Positions 7,857 to 16,776 of a stretch of DNA of 34,522 nt are shown one piece after another (within the stretch, counting starts at the first letter, position 1; the number at the start of each line of letters is the position of its first letter). Under the pieces are notes generated by a model. It saw only the letters and a program-made list of their open reading frames with translations. It ran no database searches and was not told the origin of the DNA. The DNA is from a virus, in IMG/VR virus record IMGVR_UViG_3300007539_000077, positions 1-34,522 of that record. The stretch is one strand, 5' to 3'. The position numbers and the translations under genes are program-made.

Positions 7857-10025
7857 CTAGTAGTCCCATCTTAAAATAATGTTAGTATCTATATCTGCTC
7901 GTTTTTGTACTGCCTGAGATAATTTACCAACTGCTAATAACCGACGATGTTCGTCATATAATCCTATAGTTGTAATATAAGGTACTGCTGTACCTGATAC
8001 AAACATTGATCTTCTAAAATAACCTGGCTCTGCTTGATTTTCATTTGGTAAACAAGGTGCTGATTTCTGTGTAGGTTTTCTAAATGTTGCTGTTGGATTT
8101 TGTGACACATTCATTTTACCTTGTGGTATTCTAACCATCACTTCATTCTCGTAAATTGTATGTACACCTCTGTATTTTAGATCAAATGAGTCCGAAGCTC
8201 CATCATTTAAAAATACACCAGATCCCGTGTTATGTTTTTCTAAAGGAGATGTTACTGCAATCGCACCATTTTTATAGAAAACATTTCCCATTATATTACT
8301 TTGATATAAAGATGCTGATATATAATGTCTATTTTCTAACGATGCAATTGCTGTATCATTTACTGCATAATCATATAATCTGAATTCTGCGAGTTCAAAA
8401 TCTCTAAACAATAAATCATCATCGCCTGATTTCGCTGAAAATATCAGAGTAGATGTTTCACCATTTAAATGTACTTGTTCATCATCTTCAGATCCTGATA
8501 AAATTAAATCACCGCCAACATATACCCTGGCATCATTTTCTATTACAATACTAGCATCGTTATCAATACTTAAATTGCCATTGATAATGAATACTGTATT
8601 ATATGGTACAGTTAACTGTGCACTTGCGCTTATGAAAAGATCCGTCGTGCAATATCTAGTAACATTAGTTGGTAACGTTAAATCTGATGTAATAGGAGAT
8701 GTGATATTTGTTGGAACACCTGCAGATCCTATGGCTCCAATCGTACTACCTAATATGATATCATATGCATTACCTAATTTACCTTTTGGTAAAACATTGG
8801 AGCATTTTAATCCACCGTTGACATATAACTGCACATTTGAGTTTTCATTTCTAATCAAAATATGATCCCAACTAGTATTATATGAACCTGTTGTTGTTGT
8901 CGTTGAACCTGAAAGATGAACTGACCGATCCCCATTACTAGCTTGAAAATGATATGTTGTGAAATCATTACCAAAACATTCGACACCTATAGCGAAAGGT
9001 GTACGATAATCATCGTAATTTTGAGTAATAGCTGGCGGTTCATATACAACATCGCGTATAGATTCTGTATTTGTTATCGGATCAAATACACGTTCTCGTT
9101 TTATTGTATTTTTATTAACTAACGAATATGGGCCAGCCGAATTAGTACCTTTCTTAACCCAAAATGATATTGTATAATCATCGCATATCCCAAATCTGTC
9201 AAATAAATTATTAGTTGATTTCTGATAATCTGGTACAGGTATACCATCTTTGTTATGAGCTATGCGTATAAATGATGAAGAGTCATTGAATTTAGCAGCT
9301 AAACCTGATGTCTGATCAAAACCCGTAGTACGCACTCCTTTGACAATATCTATATTCTGAAAATCATATACATCATTAGTCTGCTTCCATGGGCTATGTA
9401 AATTAGTATCAGCTCCTTTGAAAAAGTATTCAAATTTTTCAGTAGCTAATCCAAATGGCGGATTAGTGCCTTGTGAAAATCTGAACTGACGATATTCGTT
9501 ATTAAATGATAAATGTAATAATTCATTACTAGCTGATGCGAAACTTGAAGTTATGATATCATGATCTTGCAGATTACCATGGCCATCATCAGAAGCTGTA
9601 TAGAAAATATTTTTCGAAGCTATTTTTAGTGTTACGGTATTTTCCTTTATACGCTCTCCATATTCAAAATACGGAATTGACAATATCGATGCCGAATACC
9701 ATAACAGTTTTTTATTTTTTGTTATATCAAAAGCTTCGTGACATAATGCAGGATCAAATGGATGTTGATAATACTTATGATCCAAGCCATGCCACATAAC
9801 ATGTTTATTGACTTTGATCTCTGAATTTATCGGATAACCATAAGTATTATCACCTACATTGATTTCTGGAAATCGTTTTCCTAAATATATAGCATCATAT
9901 CTACTATGCCCAGAAGCTGTACTGAAAGTATCTGAATTAACATTGTAATGTTTATAAGCTTGTACAGTACGTTGATTTACATCTCTTGGTTGTACCGGCA
10001 AAAAGGTAGTAGGTATTGTAGCCAT
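7857..10025 (-). CDS. LamG-domain virion protein with internal beta-solenoid insert
   Basis: A 722-residue structural protein. Residues about 240-425 look like a LamG/concanavalin A-like domain (GLAAKFNDSSSFIRIAH, YTISFWVKK, VQLYVNGGLKCS, YDIILGS). The domain's last strands (FELAEFRLYDYAVND, about 545-560) come only after a ~110-residue insert with repeated short strands (NTVFIINGNLSIDN, ASIVIENDARVYVGGDLIL), as in beta-solenoids. The C-terminal ~40 residues (YITTIGLYDEHRRLLAVGKLSQ...) are nearly the same module that ends the next protein upstream. Glycan binding at the tail periphery is inferred. The start ATG is 17 bases after the preceding stop; I see no clear Shine-Dalgarno. Confidence 0.8.
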   Translation of the reverse strand: MATIPTTFLPVQPRDVNQRTVQAYKHYNVNSDTFSTASGHSRYDAIYLGKRFPEINVGDNTYGYPINSEIKVNKHVMWHGLDHKYYQHPFDPALCHEAFDITKNKKLLWYSASILSIPYFEYGERIKENTVTLKIASKNIFYTASDDGHGNLQDHDIITSSFASASNELLHLSFNNEYRQFRFSQGTNPPFGLATEKFEYFFKGADTNLHSPWKQTNDVYDFQNIDIVKGVRTTGFDQTSGLAAKFNDSSSFIRIAHNKDGIPVPDYQKSTNNLFDRFGICDDYTISFWVKKGTNSAGPYSLVNKNTIKRERVFDPITNTESIRDVVYEPPAITQNYDDYRTPFAIGVECFGNDFTTYHFQASNGDRSVHLSGSTTTTTGSYNTSWDHILIRNENSNVQLYVNGGLKCSNVLPKGKLGNAYDIILGSTIGAIGSAGVPTNITSPITSDLTLPTNVTRYCTTDLFISASAQLTVPYNTVFIINGNLSIDNDASIVIENDARVYVGGDLILSGSEDDEQVHLNGETSTLIFSAKSGDDDLLFRDFELAEFRLYDYAVNDTAIASLENRHYISASLYQSNIMGNVFYKNGAIAVTSPLEKHNTGSGVFLNDGASDSFDLKYRGVHTIYENEVMVRIPQGKMNVSQNPTATFRKPTQKSAPCLPNENQAEPGYFRRSMFVSGTAVPYITTIGLYDEHRRLLAVGKLSQAVQKRADIDTNIILRWDY

Positions 10026-10042
10026 ATCATAATCAGATCATC

Positions 10043-11353
10043 TTAATAATTCAACTTGACCTTAATCAAAGCTTCTCGAGTGAAGTTTTTCAATATAGGC
10101 TGACTTAATTTTGCAACAGCTAATAGTTCTAAACTGCTATTATATAATCCTACCGTTGTAATATATACTTGAGGATTGTCTGCAAATGTAGCATAAGTTA
10201 ATTCTCCAGATCCCGTAGTAAAGGATTTGTTGTTAGAATAATTATATTCTGCATTTCTGGCTCTGACAAAATAATATGTAGCTTTTACACGCTCCATTGA
10301 CCTGGCTTGTATACCACCATTATGTGCAGCCGGAGTCAAATCATTTGAACTAGATAAAGCAGTGAAAAGTTTCATTGCATTATCACCTTGAATCTGTGAT
10401 CCTGTTACAGATGCAAAGTTTAATCCTCCGAGTGAATAATCTCTATCTAATTGTTCTGCATTGAGAACTGCGATACCGAGATGTGGATAAAGTAATCCAT
10501 AATGTACTTCATTACCTGGATTATGAATTACCTGACCTTGTGTCGTATTGTCCAACGTACCTGATACCAAATTATAAACTGGACCAAATTGTCCTATAGT
10601 AGGATTATTAGCTGATGAGTCATCAACAATTTGTACATATCTACCATCACCGGACACAGTGACAGCCGATCCCGTATGTTCGTTATTAGCAATTGCATTT
10701 CCTAACGATCCAGACAATCTAGCTAATGTCAATTCAAAATTACCAGCATCAATTCTTTCACGGAACTTAGATCGATTGAAATTTAATACATAAATAGAAT
10801 TACTATCTGTGCCATTGAATGTGAATCTACGATCGCCGGGTGCTAAAAGCAATTGAGCATACTGTGAATAAATACCTCTGGTAGGTGTATCATTATTGAG
10901 ATTTCCTGTCAAATCTCTGGAACCTGATCCTCCAAAATGCCCATATGCAATTGATAATTCTGAATTGGCATTTGTTACAGCGGCTGGATCTCCTCCTGAA
11001 AATATTTCCTGATAATATGTTTTCTGAGTAGCAGTTAGAAGCGAACTCGTAAACATGGTAACTAAACTACCAGTATTGTTAGAAAACAAACCTCTAGTAA
11101 CTTCTTCTTGCACATCCGTAAGAATATCATTTACAGGATCAAAGGCTGTATATACGCCAGTATTGAAAATAATATTACCAGAGGCTTGTGAACCCTGAAA
11201 TGCTCCTAAATTTTGGCCACCTCCAGGTATTGCTGCTGGATTAGCTGCTTGGTTAGGAAAAGCAGTCGGTACTCCGGCACCATATGGTAATACAAAATGC
11301 ATTGGCATATTGTTGCCAAATTGTTCTCTTGCTAATGATAAAGCTGTTCTCAT
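10043..11353 (-). CDS. Virion structural protein sharing a C-terminal module with its neighbour
   Basis: About 436 residues from the ATG at 11353, reading MRTALSLAREQFGNN. The frame stays open further upstream to a TTG at 11437, but that extension overlaps the preceding gene and lacks an ATG, so I prefer 11353; MPMHFVLPYG at 11308 is another candidate. No enzymatic motif is visible. The protein is beta- and Asn/Gly/Ser-rich, with LLLAPGDRRFTFNG in the middle. It ends in YITTVGLYNSSLELLAVAKL, nearly the same as the end of the LamG-like protein downstream. It lies within a late unit beginning at 12038, so a tail or collar component is likely. The exact role is unknown. Confidence 0.75.
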   Translation of the reverse strand: MRTALSLAREQFGNNMPMHFVLPYGAGVPTAFPNQAANPAAIPGGGQNLGAFQGSQASGNIIFNTGVYTAFDPVNDILTDVQEEVTRGLFSNNTGSLVTMFTSSLLTATQKTYYQEIFSGGDPAAVTNANSELSIAYGHFGGSGSRDLTGNLNNDTPTRGIYSQYAQLLLAPGDRRFTFNGTDSNSIYVLNFNRSKFRERIDAGNFELTLARLSGSLGNAIANNEHTGSAVTVSGDGRYVQIVDDSSANNPTIGQFGPVYNLVSGTLDNTTQGQVIHNPGNEVHYGLLYPHLGIAVLNAEQLDRDYSLGGLNFASVTGSQIQGDNAMKLFTALSSSNDLTPAAHNGGIQARSMERVKATYYFVRARNAEYNYSNNKSFTTGSGELTYATFADNPQVYITTVGLYNSSLELLAVAKLSQPILKNFTREALIKVKLNY

Positions 11354-11378
11354 GTGACTATGTCTTTTTTTCTTATTG

Positions 11379-12038
11379 TTATGGGTTTGCTCTGATAGTA
11401 ATCGGTAATGTAATATATCCTCCCGTCTCATTACCAAATATAGTTATACTAGTTTGCCTATCAGCTGCGCCAGCTACACCAGCATTTGGATGTATCAATG
11501 AAAAATTGAATGTCATGCCAGATATTTGTGAAGTTGTACCAGCATCGCCTATAAATGTAGCTGTAGTAGCTGTTAATCCAGGTAAATTTTGTGCAGAAGG
11601 AGCATTAGTAGTGACATTTCCAATTACAAGATTGGAATCATTAATAACAACTGTATATCCGTAGTTATTATTAGCTCCTGGGAAATTAGCAGTGGTTGGC
11701 GTGATAGAAAAAGTATCACCTGATGCCGCATTGATAGCTGAAATTCCTAAACTAATAATAGGTAATCTCTGCGTTCCTCTTGGCAGTGTGATAAGTTTAT
11801 ATTTCATCATCTGCGTTTCATCTGTCAATGCTTCTGTAATAGGAAGATTCTCAATAGCAGCTCCATAAAAAGCAGTTCCGAGCGGATGATCTACATTATA
11901 AAGATCATAATCTATCTCATCATCTGCCAAAGCGAAATATGTGATCTGAAATTGGTTCTGTCCTTGTGCCAGTACCTCTCTACCTTTTTTGGTGAGAATG
12001 GCATCTACTGTTATGGTTGAGTTATTTAAATATCCCAT
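11379..12038 (-). CDS. Conserved virion structural protein of marine T4-like type
   Basis: A 219-residue protein. Its N-terminal ~95 residues (MGYLNNSTITVDAILTKKGRE, QITYFALADDEIDYDLYN, MMKYKLITLPRGTQ) strongly resemble, from memory, a recurrent structural-protein family in marine myoviruses. The C-terminal half is Ala/Thr/Gly-rich beta structure, ending in an ITIFGNETGGYITLP-like edge. It has the clearest translation start in the block: AGGAG four bases before the ATG, preceded by a late-promoter-like motif 18 bases upstream. It is the first gene of a late unit that continues through two further structural genes and the resolvase. Role in the particle is not known to me. Confidence 0.8.
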   Translation of the reverse strand: MGYLNNSTITVDAILTKKGREVLAQGQNQFQITYFALADDEIDYDLYNVDHPLGTAFYGAAIENLPITEALTDETQMMKYKLITLPRGTQRLPIISLGISAINAASGDTFSITPTTANFPGANNNYGYTVVINDSNLVIGNVTTNAPSAQNLPGLTATTATFIGDAGTTSQISGMTFNFSLIHPNAGVAGAADRQTSITIFGNETGGYITLPITIRANP

Positions 12039-12056
12039 GACTCCTGTTTTATTTTG

Positions 12057-12066
12057 TATAAATATG
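12057..12066 (-). promoter_or_regulatory. Late-promoter-like motif (CATATTTATA)
   Basis: Exact copy of the recurrent motif on the coding strand, located in the 41-base gap before the 219-residue structural gene. It is followed by CAAAATAAAACAGGAGTC and the ATG, so a transcript starting about six bases downstream would have a leader of about 14 bases that includes a Shine-Dalgarno. Confidence 0.6.
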
Positions 12067-12079
12067 CTTTAACAAGGAA

Positions 12080-15000
12080 TTAGCCTCCAAATCCTTGATT
12101 ATTGTTAGTACCGACAGAGAAACCTGGATTTGCTATAACACCTACAGATGGTACATTTATACCTGAAAACGGCGTAGGTGCTTGCGTGACTGGTGTTACC
12201 GGCTGACCTCCTACATTGACTGCAATATTACCACCCGCCGTATTAGCATTAGCAAGATTAGCATAATTCATTTGATTTGGATTGGTAATGTAAATTTCAA
12301 CTACCGGAGTACTACCTATTGCTGTATCATTAGAAGGAAGATTTACACCAGGCCCCGTCAATTTACATCCATCAAAATTTAAATTTTCTACATCAGTGAA
12401 GAAGTCATCCATATAACAAGCAGTTTCCAAAGAACTACTATAATATAGGCCAAGTGATTGACTTACTGCTCTGTCTCTATCAAGTTTATATTTGTTTTCA
12501 AATACCTTTTGCTGATTTCCAAAATAAAAGATTTTTTTCTTGTAAATGTTACTAGGTCTGCAATCATATACCTGTTGTTGTATAACATTGTGACATACTT
12601 TATTTATGTCTTGAATAATTGAAACTTTATCAACTTGTAATGATTGTGTATATGATCCAGTCACTGAAAATATTAAATCAAATGTCATATTTGTGAATGG
12701 CGCAACACGTACATTTTCAAAACTAAATCTATCATTTCGAAATGCCGATGCACTGTAATCAGCTTGTAATAATTTTTCCTGTATATTTCTTCCAACAAAA
12801 CTTCCAGATCTATGAACAATGTTTCTTGTGCCATCAAAATAATTTGGATGGTCAGCTTCTATGTTGTTCGGTGTAGTCATAATAGCTGTATCCAATTGAA
12901 ATGGAGAAAATCCACTATCAGTTTGTCTGGAATGTAATATGTCTAAATGAAAATCTCTGATGGTCTCAAATGGAGAATATGTATTTATCTGAACTCGTAA
13001 ACTATCTGACGATGCCGATTCTGCTATCGCAGTAGATTTGGCATATGCAGTATCATCTGTTTGTATACTTGATAAATTGTTCCATGGAGTTGACAAAGGA
13101 TCATTCTTCACAGTATATATAGCTGATATTGAAGCTGTGATAGATGGTTGTTCATCTACTGGATAAACTGCTATTGTGCAATAATCACTCGCAGTATTAT
13201 GATATAAATTAATCTGACCAAATCTATTACCAGCATCTACTTGTCCATTATCATTCAGATGATAAACTGTATTAGCACTGATAGCAGTCGGATCGTTAAT
13301 TGATCCTTCATGAATTGTTATTACATCTGATGTCGGGAATAACGAATGGGTAACTCTAAGTTCAGTTTCTGTAACAAGATCTTCAAATGTCGGTCTTTCT
13401 GTTATACGAACTTTGCTACGTTCTAACGCATTTGGTTCAATCAATAATCCAAAAACTTCATCAACACGTTCAGGTATAGTCTGTCTGAATTGGCTAAATA
13501 TTCCGAAATCAAATTGAGAAAAAATTCTTATAAAGGCATTCAGATCATTTCGCTGATCAAATTTCTTCCAGTACTGTTTAGTGAAATTGTATAAATCAGG
13601 ATAGCGATTTTCAAATTCATCGTCAGGATCTCCTATATAATCATCTAACGACACATCTCCAACATGATTAAATATATCCTTATTTATCTGATCAGCTAAA
13701 GAATAGAATAAACCTAAACGATTAGTATCTAATGGTGCTCTATCAAATCTAGATGTTTCTGCCGTATGATCTGGTGATAATGTACCAAATAAATCATTAT
13801 CTTCTAATCTTATTTTCTGTGATCTTGGTACAGACCCTCCTAATGATACACCTTGTATATAATAAGTCTCTTCAACTGGTACATAATTACCCCTAAGTGG
13901 ATTCGAAGGAGTAGAAAAGCCAGATGCTGTGGCAAATGTATTTCCATATTGTCCATATGGTGGACTGAAATCATTACGTGACTGTGCAGGATGAGATGAT
14001 GAAACAATCAACCCAGATCCCTGTGATCTATCAACTGCTAACAGATCTGTACCTAATGGATAATGTCTAACTAGTGTATCATAGGAACCGGTAGCAGATA
14101 ATGATGATACATATGAACTAGGGTTGAGTGTGTGTATATCAAAGGATGATTGTTTATAATCTTCTACATATTCTTTATATTCTTGTATAGATCCTGAGAA
14201 GGCGTTATTTGCATCGCTGCCTCCTAATGTTTGTATTGCATTAGCTACGCCATAACTATTGCTACCAAGATTGGGATAAGATCCTAAATACTGTACTAAA
14301 GTATTACTAGCCGATGCCCATGAACTGTAATGTCCAGAATCTGTAGGTGTCAGATTGATACTTGCTGTATGAATGATCTGACCTACTCTATAATCAGATG
14401 CTTTTTGCACAGCTACCGTATACGTCGTATCAGTATTAGATCCTGTATTGAAATGATTACCATCCGTCGAATAATACTCTGTTATATTCCAAAAATCTCC
14501 ATCATATAATGGTACAAATTCAGATGCGCCTGAAAAATTAGTACCCTGCGCCGGCGCGGATATAGCATATAACACTCTACCATATTTATCACTTCCGGAA
14601 TATGAACCAGTATATTGTATTGCAATTCTAGACAGAAGTCCTGTGCTCGATCCTCCCCTGCTATATAACTGCATACTCTGTGATTGATCTGGTTTGAATC
14701 TGAATTCTCGTTTTATGATAGGTATTTCGCCACGATCCAATCCACCAGGGCCGACATTAGTATCAAAACTAGAGCTTACATATTCCGCGGCAAAATTTAA
14801 ATTCGATCCAGAATTGAATTGTAAAGCATATGCAAATCTGTCCTCGATAAGAACTGGTTCATCTTCTCTTACCTTAGGCCCTCCATACTCTCTTATACTT
14901 AACAAAGATTGTGGTATGCCATAAATGTTCATTATAGCATGTATAGCTCGTTTTGTCCCTTTAGTTTTAAGAATGTAAGGTAAATTGTTATACATTCTTT

Positions 15001-16774
15001 GCCAAATTTCCGCAGTTAGATCTTCATCAGATTTGGAAAATAAAGATCCGGTCTGAGCAAAAGCTCCGGAGCCAGAATCTACACCTAAAGCATATTGTGA
15101 TAATGCAGTAGCCTGATTGCCATTTGTTAATTGCCATCCTAATGACTGGGCTAATTCATAATATGTATCTTTGTGTTGTCCTAATTTAGGATGTTGCTCA
15201 TCATTATAAACATCTGGTATGTTATTGACATATGCATAAATTATATCATAATGATGACCAATCATATTAACAAATTTCAAATACTGATCATTGTTACTAT
15301 CATCCGTAATGAATTCAGGTATTGTTTTTACTAATGCATTATCATTTTCAATGTCAAATAATGATGCGGTAGCAATTGCTGAATTATACCAATTGGTTGC
15401 TAGACTCGATGTTGTATGATGTAATACATATTTGCCATTGACAATATGTTTAGGCCAAGACGATAATCTATATTCTTGAGCTCCGATAAGACCACCTTCG
15501 ATGACCATATCATCATCAACATATTGAGAAAATTTTGTAAAAAGGCTGCTGGTAGATTCATAATACAAATATCGCTCAAAGCCATCAAACTTACCAATGA
15601 TATCATTTTTCTTTGATCTTAAAATTTTGATATTATTAGATAATGCATTATTTGTAGTGGCGTTAGCCCCGCCTAAGGTAGTTAATTGCTGATCATAAAA
15701 TTGTATCTGATCTATTTTCTCCTTGAAATTCTTTACTCGGGCTTCTGCTGATGAATAAAAAACAAAGTTTTGAAATCCACTGTAATCAATTTTAATTTTA
15801 TCATCAAATGATTTGGTTACAAATGCGTTTAATACTTGCTCAGATACTGACAATGATCCTTCTAATAAGTCATTATAATTTGCAAAATCAGTTTCAGTTA
15901 CAGTGCCGGCAGTGTAATTTTCAAAATTTGCACTGCGCAACGTATTCAAAATTTCTGGTTGTTCGAAATATGATAAACTGATATTATCTGTAATAGAATC
16001 TGTTATTAATTCTACAATAAAACAAAAACTGTCATCTGTTATAATTTCAGGTATCGGTTGATATAAACGCAGAATGATATCAGTAGGACTAGTCCACAAA
16101 GCTTTATTAACAATCCTGTATAACTCATTTTCTCCAAAATTTACAAATAAATTATCAACAGCAACTGAATAATTCAATGTACTAGCAATTACCGGAAGAC
16201 CATTATTGTATACTATTTGTTCAGTATTTGTAGTAGGATCTAAAGCTGTTTGATATACATTTTGTGTATAATTGTTGGTAACACCTATGTCCAGAAAATT
16301 ATTGATATCGTTAGCAAATATTTTAGCATTCGAATCTAACGACAAATGAACTTCTCTACGATCAGGTGATATGCCTTTCACAATGAATGGCTGTGAAGTA
16401 ATATCTCCTAGAATATTTCTATATACATTGACAACAACTTCAAATTCACCTCTGGTAATACCAATACGTTCTAATTCATTATTATAATTGATTATAAGTT
16501 CATTACCTTCAATATAATAATCAGTTATGATGCCACCAGCAATTCTGGTATCAGCTACTGGATTAATATTATTCTCAGAAGGCGCATAGACCTGCATCTC
16601 CACAACAACGGAAGAATTAGTTTCTAAATAAGGAAGGCCGACACCTGTATCCGGTACTACAGTTACTGTGGTTGGATTCAATAATTGTACATGCTGTGGT
16701 AACCATGTAGATGCTACTAAAGTCGTAGGTGTTGAAATGATTTGATCTGTATTTGTAAATCTCTGTAATGACAC
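12080..16774 (-). CDS. Very large baseplate/tail structural protein (tail-protein-I-like segment, LamG-like region)
   Basis: At 1564 residues this is the largest protein in the window. The GTG start is supported by AAGGAG six bases upstream and lies two bases after the previous stop. Around residues 585-625 the stretch IWQRMYNNLPYILKTKGTKR followed by AIMNIYGIP and IREYGGP resembles the tail protein I (P2 gpI-like) family that links wedges to tail fibres. Residues about 635-800 look like a LamG jelly roll. The C-terminus is an Asn/Pro/Gly-rich low-complexity tail. Its place two genes after gp6 suggests a peripheral baseplate wedge protein comparable in position to T4 gp7/gp8, but I see no direct similarity to either. 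Baseplate role is inferred from position and the gpI-like segment. Confidence 0.8.
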   Translation of the reverse strand: MSLQRFTNTDQIISTPTTLVASTWLPQHVQLLNPTTVTVVPDTGVGLPYLETNSSVVVEMQVYAPSENNINPVADTRIAGGIITDYYIEGNELIINYNNELERIGITRGEFEVVVNVYRNILGDITSQPFIVKGISPDRREVHLSLDSNAKIFANDINNFLDIGVTNNYTQNVYQTALDPTTNTEQIVYNNGLPVIASTLNYSVAVDNLFVNFGENELYRIVNKALWTSPTDIILRLYQPIPEIITDDSFCFIVELITDSITDNISLSYFEQPEILNTLRSANFENYTAGTVTETDFANYNDLLEGSLSVSEQVLNAFVTKSFDDKIKIDYSGFQNFVFYSSAEARVKNFKEKIDQIQFYDQQLTTLGGANATTNNALSNNIKILRSKKNDIIGKFDGFERYLYYESTSSLFTKFSQYVDDDMVIEGGLIGAQEYRLSSWPKHIVNGKYVLHHTTSSLATNWYNSAIATASLFDIENDNALVKTIPEFITDDSNNDQYLKFVNMIGHHYDIIYAYVNNIPDVYNDEQHPKLGQHKDTYYELAQSLGWQLTNGNQATALSQYALGVDSGSGAFAQTGSLFSKSDEDLTAEIWQRMYNNLPYILKTKGTKRAIHAIMNIYGIPQSLLSIREYGGPKVREDEPVLIEDRFAYALQFNSGSNLNFAAEYVSSSFDTNVGPGGLDRGEIPIIKREFRFKPDQSQSMQLYSRGGSSTGLLSRIAIQYTGSYSGSDKYGRVLYAISAPAQGTNFSGASEFVPLYDGDFWNITEYYSTDGNHFNTGSNTDTTYTVAVQKASDYRVGQIIHTASINLTPTDSGHYSSWASASNTLVQYLGSYPNLGSNSYGVANAIQTLGGSDANNAFSGSIQEYKEYVEDYKQSSFDIHTLNPSSYVSSLSATGSYDTLVRHYPLGTDLLAVDRSQGSGLIVSSSHPAQSRNDFSPPYGQYGNTFATASGFSTPSNPLRGNYVPVEETYYIQGVSLGGSVPRSQKIRLEDNDLFGTLSPDHTAETSRFDRAPLDTNRLGLFYSLADQINKDIFNHVGDVSLDDYIGDPDDEFENRYPDLYNFTKQYWKKFDQRNDLNAFIRIFSQFDFGIFSQFRQTIPERVDEVFGLLIEPNALERSKVRITERPTFEDLVTETELRVTHSLFPTSDVITIHEGSINDPTAISANTVYHLNDNGQVDAGNRFGQINLYHNTASDYCTIAVYPVDEQPSITASISAIYTVKNDPLSTPWNNLSSIQTDDTAYAKSTAIAESASSDSLRVQINTYSPFETIRDFHLDILHSRQTDSGFSPFQLDTAIMTTPNNIEADHPNYFDGTRNIVHRSGSFVGRNIQEKLLQADYSASAFRNDRFSFENVRVAPFTNMTFDLIFSVTGSYTQSLQVDKVSIIQDINKVCHNVIQQQVYDCRPSNIYKKKIFYFGNQQKVFENKYKLDRDRAVSQSLGLYYSSSLETACYMDDFFTDVENLNFDGCKLTGPGVNLPSNDTAIGSTPVVEIYITNPNQMNYANLANANTAGGNIAVNVGGQPVTPVTQAPTPFSGINVPSVGVIANPGFSVGTNNNQGFGG

Positions 16775-16776
16775 TA

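Noticed and set aside
11354-11437. Extended N-terminus of the gene at 10043, starting with TTG at 11437
   Set aside because: It overlaps the preceding gene by 59 bases, begins with a rare start codon and its sequence looks like shadow of the neighbour; the ATG at 11353 lies just after the preceding stop.
12057-12064. Plus-strand TATAAATA as a T4 late promoter for antisense transcription
   Set aside because: The octamer on the plus strand matches T4 exactly, but no plus-strand genes follow and the copies consistently lie just upstream of minus-strand starts, so the minus-strand reading is favoured.
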